DNA of 64,000 bases from Coriaria nepalensis. Its lineage: Eukaryota > Streptophyta > Magnoliopsida > Cucurbitales > Coriariaceae. The notes under the pieces are model-generated. The model worked only from the letters and a program-made list of their open reading frames with translations, did not search any database and was not told the origin of the DNA. The stretch spans positions 6,305,501 through 6,369,500 of the forward strand of contig CP114488.1 in assembly GCA_027186245.1 (NCBI GenBank), read 5' to 3'. Positions 1-11,800 of the stretch are shown one piece after another (within the stretch, counting starts at the first letter, position 1; the number at the start of each line of letters is the position of its first letter). A program made the translations under genes and the position numbers.

Positions 1-1760
1 GAATTACTATGATAGTGAGTATTGGGTTTTGATAGCGGTTCTTGGATGAACTTTTCAGCCAATATCAAGCTGTTGAGAGCAATGATTTAATAATTTTGGG
101 AAGAAATTTTGAGATGTACAATTTGTGTTCTCGATTTTAACCCTGAATATAAAATTTGCTCTTGATATTTATAAAGCAACACTTTTGCTCAAGTCGCATT
201 TGAGGTTGATGGAGATGAGAAACCATTTACAGGTATGCTCTGGTTTCTCTGTCCAACACAACACATGTTTTTGATTGAAGCTTGCTAATGGTAAAAAAAA
301 AAAAAGGTAGTACGTTTATACGGAGTTCTTTGTGACGGTTTTTAGGGATGTGCAAATTATTTGATATTCGTTATAACTGCCTGATCCAATTATCCGGTGG
401 ATAATCGTCTCATTTTTTAATTAAAAAGATAAATAAAATAAATAAAACTCAATTATTTTCCCCAAAAAAATAAAATAAAATTAGGTGGTATCAACATACC
501 TAATTTCTACTGTTTTCTAATACGTTTTGATATGGGTAAGACGTGAATGTAGATGCGTATGGTATAGGCCTTATGTGTATCGATTTTAGCTGTATCATTT
601 TATGTTACTTCTATCGTATATGAAGGATATGCTCATAGCTCATGTTCAACTTTACTAGCCAGTATATATGCTTACATCATTGCCCATTTAGTTATTCATT
701 CCTTTGTTTAGCAAACTACCCGGGACCCTAACACTTGAGTTCATTCTCTACACATGGTCAAGATAGCTTAAAAATTTATGAATATTATCTTAAAGAAGCT
801 TTATCAAGTGTTGAACAGTCATTCTTCAACACATAGGTATATGAATTTGGATCCTTCTAACCCACAGCTATTAAAAAGAAAAAGTAAAGTTTATAATCTA
901 CATGATTATGACTGCGTAGAGGAAAATACATTAAAACACCAACCCATTGGTTTGCTTTTGAATAATATCATGTAAGTAGAGGTCCGTCTACTATAGTAGA
1001 AATACAATATATTAAATTGATTAAAGTATATAAATCAAATGTAGTATCAAATGGAGAATCCGTCCCCTCATGTGGCCATAGCTTTGAGCCTATGTATATA
1101 TATAGACATTTTATATGAAGAGTATGTATAGCAGTTAGTTTAATTATATGTAGATCTACATATTGATACCAAATTTTTTTCGAATTCCTTGAAGAAGATG
1201 TTTCTAAAATGGGACACTTCCCCGACAAGATATGTATATATAGATGTTTTTCTGAATGTTTTGCGGATATATCTGCATTGATATATGGTCAATATATGAA
1301 GCATAGAAAATTTCCTTCGGGTGTCCAATTTAGTAGAGTATTTGAATATAATTTTAAGTGCAAGCTTCTGGAACATAGTTAAGAAATTTTCTCAGCTAAT
1401 ACTAAAAAGATCGTGTAATTAATTGACTAATTATGTATTAATCAACTCTAATCAGAGACCCGACTTCTCTCATCCTACTTTTCTTTGCTACTAGACTCAA
1501 TTGATTATTATCTTTGAACAAAGAAAGAAAAAAAAGAGGACTATTCTCAATTCTCCCATTAACTTGATAATTCAAATTAATTAATTAGTAGTTAGAAATT
1601 GCCATGCATAATACATTTAATTAATAACTAGTTTTTTTTAAAAAAAACAAAAAACCAATCCTTTTGAGTTTACTATACAAGGAAGAGAAACCTACACTAA
1701 GAAATAAACCCATAGATTGTCTCAACTTATAGATATATCATTCTTCTACTTAGTTCTTTG
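1..1760. other. AT-rich intergenic DNA, no gene recognised
   Basis: No reading frame here resembles a known protein. A frame at 778-975 (65 codons) and minus-strand frames at 968-1376 have no recognisable motif and AT-driven composition. Around 344-410 there is a stretch reading GGATGTGCAAATTATTTGAT, followed by a short ATCCGGTGGAT motif. The same ATCCACCGGATATCCG-type motif recurs near 23.9 kb, which suggests a dispersed repeat. Confidence 0.5.
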
Positions 1761-1761
1761 C

Positions 1762-2390
1762 ATGATGGAGGAGGGTAATGATCATCACTCTCCCACGTGT
1801 AAAAGTGATTAGGAACATGGAGAGAAAGAGTAGAAATTGTTTGGATTTGAGCTGAACCCATCTAAGAGGAAAGATGAAATTTGGAGCTTGAAGTTAGGGT
1901 TTGATCAGGATCATGATCAAAATATGAATAAATTTCCAGCCCTAGAATTAGTTTCAGACGGTATTGTACATAATAAGTTAGCTTAGGGAGCAACTGTTTG
2001 GAAATAAGTCTTGAGTGCAAACATTGCTTCAAGAAATTTGCGAACTCACAAGCTTTGAGTGGTCATCAAAATGCTCATAAGGAGAGAACGAAGAAGAGGT
2101 AATAAAAGATTACAATTTCAAGCGAATAAAAAGGCCATGAATGGGCTCAATCGATTGAGCCTTCAACCTTTGATCCATGGAAATTACCATGGTAATAATT
2201 TTTTTTACCGCCATCATAATCGACATTTTCTACTCTTATATCACGATCGTGATCATGCATCAGTTCAGATGCTCCCAAACTGGTTTGAATTACGGGCTCC
2301 TGTCCTTTGCAACAAGAGACTTTTACTTTTAACTTTTCTTACCTTGTACAAAATAGAGATGCAATATGGGCTCATCAATCGTATGTAATG
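1762..2390 (+). pseudogene. C2H2 zinc-finger (QALGGH-type) transcription factor pseudogene
   Basis: The stretch 2013-2090 encodes a single C2H2 finger, [21 protein letters not shown]. The plant-specific core QALGGHQNAHK is nearly intact, with the first Gly changed to Ser, and is followed by a basic ERTKKR tail. Plant proteins of this class (ZFP5/ZFP8/GIS/KNUCKLES type) have one finger and act as nuclear DNA-binding regulators of trichome, root-hair or floral development. The finger frame ends in two consecutive stops just after the basic tail. The family-like continuation (KRLQFQANKKA, then an Asn/His-rich stretch) sits in another frame, the frame of 2059-2388. Upstream, an ATG at 1762 runs only 16 codons before a stop, and further stops separate it from the finger. 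I therefore call a decayed gene with at least one frameshift. An intact gene with unusual splicing is less likely. Confidence 0.6.
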
Positions 2391-2806
2391 TGTACATATA
2401 TTAATTGCATGCTAATTAACTCTTAAAAGTTGCCCTTCCAGTTTCAAACCAATTAGTACTATATAGCCAGTAGAGTATTTGCTAATTCGCTGATTATATG
2501 GACAAAACTTACTTTCAAATTGTTATGAAATTGGCTAATATTAATGCATTTTGAACATATAATAATGCCCGGAACACTATGTCATATTGAAGGGGCATGA
2601 ACGGTTTGGAAATACTTTGTGAACGTTTTTTTTTAATGATTCATGCAGATTTGTGAATGGTTCCCCTAACTATTCATGTTATTGCACAACTGTTAATAAT
2701 ATATCCCATATTTAAAATAAAATTATTAGAAAATTAGTATATAAAAAAGATGTGTCAACTCTTATCATTATTAATTGATTTTGAAATAGAAATCCATATT
2801 TTTATA

Positions 2807-2818
2807 TAGTATCAGAGT
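2807..2818 (+). other. Degenerate tRNA-Met primer-binding-site-like motif
   Basis: TAGTATCAGAGT resembles TGGTATCAGAGC, the sequence complementary to the 3' end of initiator tRNA-Met that primes copia reverse transcription. It lies about 50 bases before the gag-like ATG at 2865, as expected just inside a 5' LTR. The LTR upstream cannot be delimited. Confidence 0.45.
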
Positions 2819-2864
2819 TCTTATTATTCTAAGAAGTTTTTTTTTTCTTCGTATCTTACCCTAT

Positions 2865-4320
2865 TATGGCTGCTACACACTCCTTCACTAGAATTGAGCA
2901 ATTTGCACCCAAAGGATCCAACCTACTTGTTGGACAACCTAGAATTCGTTAAGGGCTATCAATGCCCATCATCAATTTCCATTGCAATTGACTCCAAGCA
3001 ACTACTCATCTTGTCATGCTCAGGTCGAACCCCTTCTAATCGCGCAAATACAACTTGTTGGGTTATTTGGATGACACCACTTCGTACCCTCCATGTGGTA
3101 CAACCTCCACCACAATTGATGCTTATATACGTTGGTATTACTTCTCTCTGCTTTGTTCGGCTTCATGTAGAATTTGTCATGCCCATGGTGGCTTTCGCTG
3201 CAACAAGCCATGTGGCTTGGACAACAAGCCTCCGTCTTTATGTGAATGGATCACAGATTCGTGTTATGAAACTTAAGGAGGATCTTTCCCTCGCCACTCA
3301 AGGGACCCAAGGCTAAAGTGGATGAGTTTGCCATCATTGACAAGCCCATTATGGATGACGATCTCACCTTATACATCCTTAACAGTCAGGGGACCGAGTA
3401 TAGAGCCATCACAGGCTCCCATTCGCATGAAGGAATCCACATTACAGTTTGAGGAGTTTCGTGACATCGTCGTCTCACATGAAGCATACCTCTGACCTCT
3501 AGAAGCGGCTGTTGGAAATCTTGTCGTCACCGTCAACCCTATGTCCTGATGTCCCAATTAGCAGCCTTGGCACTATCCTCCAATGGAAGACAACAATTGT
3601 TCTCCTCTAGGGTAGTGCTCCAGCCTTAGGGGAAATCATTATAACTGTCACATCTAATTTTAACAGTACCCATCAAAATCTGGCCTATAGATTCGTGCCT
3701 TCTCAAACTAAGTGTTAATATTGTGGTATCATGGGCCACAAGGCAAAGACTTGCCATAAAATTCACCCCATTACCAACATGGGTACTTGCTCGTCAAATT
3801 TATCAGCTAATGATTCTAAGTGGTTACTTGATAGAGGTACCTCTCACAACATTAGATTCGACCTATGCAATCTCTCGATTCATTATGAATATGACGACAC
3901 TAATGAGATTTAAGAGGGGATGGATCAGGTTTGCAAGTCCCTCACATTGGTTCCTCTAATCTTATTTTTCCCTCTAAACAATTTCATATGTCGAATATGT
4001 TATGTGTCCCAGGCATTATAGCTTGAACTGACACTCGCCTGCACCTAGGTTTTATGTCTTTTTTCAACCTTCTAAGTTTCACAAAAATTTGTTATATGTT
4101 GATCATTTCACTACGGCTAACAATGTGTCTATGGATTTTGATCCATTTTAGTTTCTTAAGAAGAACCTAGCATGGGGTGATTCTAGCTCATGCTCCACTG
4201 CCACTACATCCATCCGCCTTTCTTGGTGAACTAACAAACCTTACTGGTTGGCATCAGTATTTGGGTCATCCAACATCAAAAATAATTTCATAACTTATTA
4301 GTAACATGTGTTCTTTAGGT
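2865..4320 (+). mobile_element. Ty1/copia retrotransposon remnant (gag, zinc knuckle, protease, GAG-pre-integrase)
   Basis: The reading frame is scattered over all three plus frames by frameshifts and stops. In order, one sees a gag start with an N-terminal core (PLQLTPSNYSSCHAQVEPLL, then LLGYLDDTTSYPP) at 2960-3090. The mid gag follows at 3170-3320, including VMPMVA and RVMKLKEDLSLATQGT. A zinc knuckle with GIMGHKAKTCHK lies near 3725-3765, and an aspartic-protease-like segment WLLDRGTSHNI near 3820-3860, where the usual DTG/DSG triad reads DRG. The GAG-pre-integrase motif WHQYLGHPTSKIIS lies near 4250-4290. Homology fades soon after 4310, so integrase, RT and RNase H are missing. The element is inactive and 3'-truncated. 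Confidence 0.85.
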
Positions 4321-4329
4321 ACTCCAAAA

Positions 4330-6130
4330 ATCTTGATTAATCGATTTAAAGATGAACCATTAGAAATCCTGATGTTTTGGTAAGTGACAAATTCACAACT
4401 TAGACTTGCCATTTTGATTTTCAATTGTAAGTATGTTGACTCCAATGTAGTGTATTAGGACTAATTCATCAAAACAAACTTGTGGGAACTGATTTGAAAT
4501 TAATCAGATCATTCTACTTGGCTGGTTATATCAATAATAAGTCAGAAGTTGATTTTGAATTCTACTTACAATCTTAGCTTCCAAACATGTTTAAATTGTT
4601 TATGTGGACGTGGACAAGATGTTTAAGGAGTTAAGAAAGCCCTATCATTTTTTTAACCCTTTGGTTCTTTCGCAATAAAGCCTGCAATTATGCATAGCCT
4701 TTTCTACAACATGTAGTTGTGCTTAAATGCTGGCTTTTGTTTTACTTTTAGTTAAACTTGAATTAATTATTTAGTTGTTAGCTTTAGTCATAGTCTAGCC
4801 TTTTATTTAGATAGAAAAGTATGGAATCTCTTGTACTTGTAATTGACTGAATTTTCCATAATGTATAGTAGCAAAACTGCTATCAGATAAATTCAACTTC
4901 TTAAGAACAAACTACAATCTATTTTCATTTTAACATGTCAAGCTAGGCATGTGGCTTGACATGATTTTGTGCTTGCTTGACATACGTGCCTATGCTGAGT
5001 CCTGATTTTCAATGGCCCTTTGGGTATAGAATCTAGTTGGGCCATGCTGGCCATCCTATTTTGATAGCTTTAATAGAGCAAGCCAAATGGACCAGACCGG
5101 CTTGGGCACAGTGGCTTGCCAGGCCAAACACGACCCTTTGGCCATGCCGAACCTAAATTTTCACCCGGCATGAGCCTAAAAATTTAATTACAATTTATTT
5201 TTTAATGTGTAATTTATTATAACTAATTACATAATTTTTCAATAATGATTAATCTTTGCTCTATTGATACTTTTCTTGTACCAAAATCATGATCATTAAA
5301 TAAGTTATATTTTTGACACTTTCTCTATTTCATGAGCTTTAATATCCGTTATTGAGGGGCCGTTTGGCTCGTTCCTTCTGTAGAAATGTGAATGAAATTG
5401 AGAATGGAAGGAAATGAGAATGACATTCCATGCTTAACCAAACTTAGGGGCCTTTTTTGAGGTTGAAGAGAAATAAAATTTCAAAAATTACGTATATACC
5501 TCCATAAAAAAATGGACAGTTTCATTCCTACTAAAAGACACTCGTTTTAAAAGAAAGGGGAGAATCACTCTTTCAGCTTATCAAAGAATGAAAACTATTT
5601 TTTTGCACACTAGAAATTGAACCAAACAGAGTAAGAGTAATGATATTCACTTTCATCTTTTTCCGACCTAGGGAATCGAATTAGACATCCCCTAAAATAT
5701 TTTCTTAATTAAGCCTTCGTATTGAAACATTATCTCACCAAAATTTTCAGTCATATGAATTTGTCTAGGTAAATTTCTTTATTGATTGGTATTAACCACT
5801 ATATGATTTATTCTAATTCCTATCTGATTTATATTAATCACTATTTTAACCGGTGATGGTCTATCATTGGTTATTCAAACAATTACTATTTAAAACTTAA
5901 GCATAAAAATTTAAAATTTAAATAAAAATAAAGTAGGCCCTTGTTTGTTTGGGCTAGTCATAGTTTTGGGCTCTTTAGGCACACATGCCTATGCTAGGCC
6001 TTGGGTTTCAAGGCACAGTAAATAGTAAGGCATAAAATCATGTCATGCCAGTCTGTGTTGACAGCTTTAATGAGCAACTAGATGGTCCAAGCTTAACATT
6101 GGACACTAGATTAAGTAATGACTTTGTCCT
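4330..6130. other. Repeat-rich intergenic DNA
   Basis: There is no coding homology. Two related segments lie in the same orientation at about 4930-5080 and 5935-6085. Both have GC-rich words such as GTGCCTATGCTGAGTCC or ATGCCTATGCTAGGCC and end near GATAGCTTTAATAGAGC or GACAGCTTTAATGAGC, so they are probably two pieces or copies of one dispersed repeat. Between them, 5356-5456 is bounded by GGGGCCGTTTGG and CCAAACTTAGGGGCC, an imperfect inverted pair that could mark a small non-autonomous DNA transposon. Confidence 0.4.
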
Positions 6131-6139
6131 CTGTTAGCT

Positions 6140-6246
6140 TCTGATTCATTCACCCCATTTGTGCTTAATTATCATAAGAATAAAATGGAGTCCACACTCC
6201 ATGATTTACTTAAGATGTTACAAACTACCGAGGGTTCCATCAAGAT
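6140..6246 (+). mobile_element. Copia gag fragment
   Basis: The plus strand reads DSFTPFVLNYHKNK followed by LHDLLKMLQTTEGSIK. This is the conserved C-terminal gag block of copia elements, just before the zinc knuckle, and it matches the block at 53.30-53.34 kb (LHELLKMLQTVEGSLQ). Only this scrap survives. It abuts the LTR-like sequence that follows. Confidence 0.6.
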
Positions 6247-6259
6247 GATCATATAATAA

Positions 6260-7912
6260 TTATATCACATATAATATATTTTACAGAAAGTACAGTAAAT
6301 AATCCAATCAATCTTAAATCAAGGTTTAAGGAAAATGAATACCTCGTTTAATTTACAAAACTCTTCTCGAATAAGATGAGGAATCGCTCACGTGTTCGCC
6401 CTCTAACCATTATCCACACAATTTATTGTGCATAGTTGAGTTTCTATTTAAGATCTCAATTTATGAGATAATAAGCTTGGAGAAAAAGAAGGGAAGAGAC
6501 TAACTGAATTTCAGCCAAGAGGCTTATGTGAACACTTTTTAATTTCGGCCACTAAGGGTGCTATTTATAAGACATCATTAGGTATAAGGTTCCCTAATCT
6601 CTTTAGGTTTCTTTATTATACCTTAGGTTAACTAATCACATTAGAAACCAAATGGGTCAAACCCATTCCATATGGCCGGCCACCAATGGTCATACCAATG
6701 GATTATTTAATCAACCATTCGATTAAATTTAACTCATGAAAATCAAATTAATAATTTGGCTTACTAACCATTTAATGTCTAATTATTAATTAGGAACTTT
6801 TAGGAATCTTTTATAATTAAATAAATGTTCATATGTAATTTATTAATTTATAATTAATTCAATGCAATACTTAGTTGTGCTTATAGAGCTACATGAAATT
6901 AAATTAATAAATTAATATTTTACCTTTATAGTCAAACTATAAGTAAATTACCATTTAATCCCTAAATTACCTTATTTGTGTAACAGATTAGATTCTACAT
7001 TATGCCAACAGGATAATTTCATAAACACTTTTGTTATTTTGTTTAATTTAAAACAACTTTTTAAATTGAACAATTAACTTAATTATCTAATGATTAATTA
7101 ACTTTAAATCTCCAAGTCAAGATTGACTTCTAGACCCTGTTTGTGACCATAGTATACTTACAATAACAATCCTTCAATTTCACCAATATCTTGATTCGTA
7201 CTAGGTCATAGTTTAACTATTAAGCCCTAATAGATAAATGATATGCACCATCATACTTTCATTGAATATCGATAATGAATTTACATAAACTCCTTTCAAA
7301 CCATACTATTTTACAAATATTCATTGTTCAATAAAGTATATAATATATAAAAAACCTTATTTCAAATACAAAATCGATGGATTTCCTCTTAACCACTCAT
7401 AATCTTTCTCACATAACACTTCATACTCAACGGTTCACCCGTGTTCATTCATGACTAGGGTTAATAGGAATGATATCAAAGTATGAAGTACAGTACTCAA
7501 AGAAATCATAGTGTTTAAAGTTGGAGGATCACATGTAAAATAATAACTAGATAATTCTCATTAATAGGCAGTATTAATTACCATTAAAAATTATCTAAGT
7601 ATCATATTTAGTACCCTTAGTTTTTACGAAGTGTCCATGCAATCATTATAGTGTTCTACTAACATCATTGGCTGTGAGATCAGAAACCTTAATAATTAAG
7701 TGATGAACTACATGATTGTTTATTCAGATCAATCAATGTCAATTTTGAGATCTTATGACAATGAACCATTTGTATCTTAAGAGCTTTTAGCAACTAGAGT
7801 CTCTACTAGTATGATATCTATTATGGTCTCTAAAGTACATAACTCAAAATACTGGATTTTAATCATAATATATATATATATATATATATAATATATAATA
7901 TTAATTCCAACA
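6260..7912 (-). mobile_element. Probable copia LTR, minus orientation (possibly a solo LTR)
   Basis: Read on the minus strand, it starts TGTTGGAATTAA at 7912, a typical copia LTR start. It then contains GAGACCATAATAGATATCAT and GCTCTTAAGATACAAAT, which correspond closely to 16826-16880 in the 3' LTR of the copia element further right. The part at 6760-7000 corresponds to about 10.98-11.2 kb, in the 5' LTR region of that element. The minus strand near 6560 holds TCTTATAAATAGC, a plausible LTR TATA box. No internal coding region is seen on either side in matching orientation, so a solo LTR is likely. The right boundary is reasonably placed; the left one is a guess. Confidence 0.5.
7862..7894. 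repeat. (TA)n microsatellite
   Basis: An almost pure TA run lies just inside the start of the minus-strand LTR. Confidence 0.9.
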
Positions 7913-8037
7913 AAACTAATAAATATGATAAATAGTAACTCACTTTCATTAATGACAATAAATAACGTTTTGCTAATATCCACATAATGATAATATCATA
8001 TAAAGTATATACCCTATAGAGTGAAAATCCGATTAGT

Positions 8038-8830
8038 TTAACGGATATATACTTTCATATAATACTTCGGCGCTAGTTGTCTGAGGGTAAAGGTTTCTCC
8101 TAGTTGAGTCATTATCTTCCTTTTACTTGGACTCCTTTCCTCCCCTCTTTTTCTATCTTCCCTCCAATCGCTTCTCTCTCCATGTTCATCTTTCTTTTTC
8201 CCTGTTTCATGTTCTTGCTTTTCCTCCTCAACCTCTTCGTAATGCAATTTCGCACGCGCTATATAGACATCATTAGCACATGAAAAGTTCCTTGCTTCTT
8301 CTAAAGCTTCAACATATGAGAGGAAGGGTATTTTGTTTGATATGTTTATCAATTTCCTGTTAGTGGTACCGCCTTGGAATGCTTGCAGCACTCACAAATC
8401 TCCTAGTTTAACCATTCTTTAAGCTTCCTTTAGGAATCTACCTACGAAACTTTGCAAATGCTCCCCTGAGTGTTGCTTGATTGTCTGCAGTCTAATCATT
8501 GGCACTTTCATTGTCTTTGGCCCAAAGAAGTTTGCCACAAACGGACTTTTTTTAACTTAGCGAATGTGTCTATATATCTGAGCGCTAATGATAATTACCA
8601 TTCCATGGCTGGACTAACCAGCGTTATATGAAACGCTGTACATCAGTTCATCACCATAGGCATTCAAACTCATCGTTGTTCTGTAGGCATCAATCACCAT
8701 AGGCATTCAAACTCATCGTTGTTCTGTAGGCATCAATATGATCCGTTGGATCACTATAGCCTTGTAACTGGCGAGAAAAAATGTTTTAAACTTCCCTGAG
8801 ACTGCTGCATCATTAAAATCCTTCAAGTGA
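8038..8830 (-). mobile_element. Ty3/gypsy (Tat-like) gag remnant
   Basis: An open frame of 117 codons at 8038-8391 (minus) includes SYVEALEEARNFSCANDVYIARAKL, written here only as separated words: SYVEALEEA, then ARAKLHYEEVEEEK. It is followed by a Lys/Glu/Arg-rich tail. Upstream on the minus strand, out of frame, are gag words such as DAYRTTMSLNAYGDELM and RLQTIKQHSGEHLQSFVGRF, the pattern of the retrotransposon gag domain of Tat/Ogre-type gypsy elements. Stops and frameshifts break the frame between 8391 and 8830. No pol is found nearby. Confidence 0.65.
8650..8735. repeat. Perfect 43-bp tandem duplication
   Basis: The 43 bases starting ATCACCATAGGCATTCAAAC at 8650 are repeated exactly from 8693 to 8735, within the gag remnant. 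Forty-three is not a multiple of three, so the duplication itself shifts the gag frame. Confidence 0.95.
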
Positions 8831-8937
8831 AAAGACTCATTTGCTATCCTCTATCACCAATCCTCCCTATTCATGGCCACCTCTAATTTTACTCAATCTG
8901 GAGCCGACGTTGGGCTCGGCCCAAAAGGGATGGACCA

Positions 8938-8971
8938 GCGCTTTATCTAGTTCAGCGCTTTATCTAGTTCA
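8938..8971. repeat. 17-bp tandem duplication
   Basis: AGCGCTTTATCTAGTTC occurs twice back to back at the edge of the GC-rich minisatellite. Confidence 0.9.
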
Positions 8972-8984
8972 GCTTGAGCTCAGA

Positions 8985-9222
8985 CGGATAGGTCGAGGCT
9001 TCATGGGTTCGGTCGAGGTAGGCCCTGGTCACGACCGAAGTGGGATGGGTCGAGATTTCATTTGGTTCAACCTAGGTGGGCCTTAGGTTGGCCCAAGTGT
9101 GGTGGGCTGAGGTTTCACTGGGCTCGGCCAAGGCAGCTCTTGGGTTTGGCCCATGTGGGGTGTGCAGAAGCTTTATTAGGCTTGGTCGAGGCTGGCCTTG
9201 GGCTCGGCTTGGGCTTCAATCT
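8985..9222 (+). repeat. GC-rich 57-bp minisatellite, about four degenerate units
   Basis: Units begin about every 57 bases with GGGTCGAGATTTCAT, GGGCTGAGGTTTCACTGGG or GTGCAGAAGCTTTATTAGG variants, and contain GGGCTCGGCC and TTGGCCCAAGTG motifs. The block is much richer in G and C than the surroundings. It lies 5' of the minus-strand Tat-like gag, where Tat/Ogre elements carry long untranslated regions. The plus-strand frames at 8841-9276 are products of the repeat, not a gene. Confidence 0.7.
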
Positions 9223-9279
9223 CGAGTGATCACTTGGGCCACTTGCTTCGTTTCACGGCGAACTTCCCTTTTTTAATCG

Positions 9280-10580
9280 GGCCTTTTACTTTGACTGATG
9301 AAGTGGCTTTATCACGCAAAACTCCTCATCAATGGATTTAGGAAAATAATTAGATAATAATAAACCTTAATTTGGTCTCTTGAGATCTTAAGTTAAGAAC
9401 TCATGCTGATCAGTGATCAACTGGATAAAACTCTCTACTCTGAGCAAGAGTTTCATCATTAATTATGATTAAGATCCTGAATGTACGTACATTCATGTTA
9501 CGGAAATAATGAAAAGATGGGTGATTCTAGCATGTTGATGATCAGGAAGAAGACTGTTTTTTCTTTCCACTCCGTTAAGAAATGGAGGTCCTGCAGGGAG
9601 CACTATCACAAAGCAAAAAAGAAAAGATGCATGAAAGAAGAAATAAATAAGCCCTACACCCCTCACTATTGCACGTTCAATGACCAGGATAGGTATAGCC
9701 ATCCCATCTTATTTTGTCTTTCAACTTCTTTTTCTTTTCATCGCATCCAAAGAGAATGTATGTATGTTGTGAGGTGGGAAAGCGCTAACATTTTAGCTTT
9801 ATAGGCATCTTTTGTAGCCTTCGCCTACACAGACATGATTAATCTAATAACCAAATATGAATCAATATTGATTGTGAAGTTCACGATGGATCATGCCTAC
9901 ATTTGAAATATATGTTACAATAAATAAATAAAAGTCTTCATAATGAGTAATTTTGATATTTTGGTTGGCTGAAAGAAAAGGAACTAAATTAGCATTTTGG
10001 TGTATATAGTTTTGATTCCTCTTTTTAGAGATCTATCATTTCGTACACATAGAAATTGAATATGGGTACATAATCCTACACTTATACACATAAAAGTTTT
10101 GGCTTTATAAGCACCCTAGCTACCTTCAATCTTGCTCTTTTTTATTAACGAGGGAATTTATAATCTTAAATTTCACTATCTTGAGTTCATTTTCCCTCAG
10201 ATAATCTAACCAAATACTCCCTTTAAGTATTAAAACATTACTATTAAAAAAATGCTAATAACTCTAATTTGGATAAAACTCCTTTGTAATTCTTACCAGT
10301 ACCATGTTCTTCTATACTACAAAAAAGAATAATAATTCATCATTTTATCTTTTACTATTTATTTTGAGAAAAAATCTAATATGGATCCGGTTTAGGATGA
10401 GAAGTTTTTACTAGACCAATTGAAAAACATCAAGTAGAAAATATGTTAGAAAAGTTGAACGATTTCTATACACAATTTCTACTTTTCATTTTTGTGAGTG
10501 GTCTGATCTAAACTTTTCAATTACTTAAATTTATTGTCTGTGTTTATTAAATATATAACAGTTTATATGATTTGTCTATT
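9280..10580. other. Intergenic DNA, no gene recognised
   Basis: A 107-codon plus frame at 9481-9804 and a 69-codon minus frame overlapping it have no recognisable motif. Nothing else stands out. Confidence 0.4.
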
Positions 10581-10587
10581 ATGATTT

Positions 10588-11800
10588 AACAGATAAATTA
10601 TGCCCTAAGACGAAATCGGGATATTGACCAGATGGAAAGATAGTTTATTGTATAGTTGTTAGCCATAATAAGTTCTTTTAGAAGATGATTACTTTCTATC
10701 TTTCAGGTAGTCTTGATACTTTGTAAGAAGTCAATCTTTACTAGAAGGTTAAGTTTATTACTTATAAGATGATTGAATTAACTGTTTAGTTTAAGAAGTA
10801 TTTTAAAGGTAAATGAATCTAATTATGAATTAGATAAAAATCGTTGAGTGTTATCATGTAACTCAATTACTTAAGAAAGTAGAACCTAATTGGTAACACA
10901 CATTAAATTTTAGAAGTAACTCAGTTATGTTTTCTATGAGAATTAGGAAAACGAAGCATTTTGATTTTATGGGTAAAATCTTAATTTGTCTTATAGTATG
11001 ACTATTAGGTTAGGACAAAATAGTAAATTATTAATTTATCAAATCTAATATTATGTGGCTCTACTAGCATAATTATGCATGACATTCATTTCATTGGAAA
11101 CTAATTATAAAAGTGTTACAAAGATCCATAATTAGCAATTAGATATTAAAGATAGGCCTAATTTGTTAATTGGATTTCATAGGCTAAATTATTAAAGTAT
11201 TAATTAAATAATATAGGTTACAAGCTTAATGAATAACTGGTCATAAGATGATGAATAATGACCTATTGTTCACTTAATTAGATTAAGGGTATTTTTGACT
11301 AAGTCTACAATTGACTGGGTCAAAATTGTGGGTCAATTTTTGGTGACATAAAACCTAAGAGAGCACTATATAAGCCATTTAATAGGTTGGCCGAATAGAT
11401 GATGCTTCTCATACTCTTTTGGTCCATATCCCTAGGTGTTAGAAAAGTGAGACTTTTCCCTTTCCTTTTTACGAGCTCTTCAAATCATGTGATGAATCTT
11501 AGAGTAGAAATATACTAAACAAACTGAACTGTCTGGATTATGATTATAGGTTGAACACTTGGCCACCTCATTCTTCCTACTGAATTTTACCATGATGAAG
11601 TACCAAAGAGATTCATTAGATTATGTATTAAGATCAGTAAGTTTGCTTAGATCCTAAGGAAACTTTAATCTAGGGTTATGAGTTTAATCTATCTTTCAGA
11701 GTTTAACCCATATTTCAAATTAGATCTGAAAATTTTTAGATCACCACTTCTACTTATGGATTATTTGTACACTAACAATGCTATCCAAGCTTAGATCATA
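10588..11800 (+). mobile_element. Probable 5' LTR of the copia element
   Basis: The start AATTATGCCCTAAGACGAAATCGGG aligns loosely with the 3' LTR start at about 16.63 kb (ACAATCGGGTCAGACCG). The stretch 10980-11220 matches the reverse complement of 6.76-7.0 kb. A CACTATATAAGCC TATA-like box lies near 11367. The two LTRs have diverged strongly, so the insertion is old. Both ends are approximate. Confidence 0.45.

Noticed and set aside
8841..9276. Two plus-strand frames of 81 and 66 codons
   Set aside because: Composition follows the GC-rich 57-bp repeat. There is no domain, and the gag relic lies on the opposite strand.
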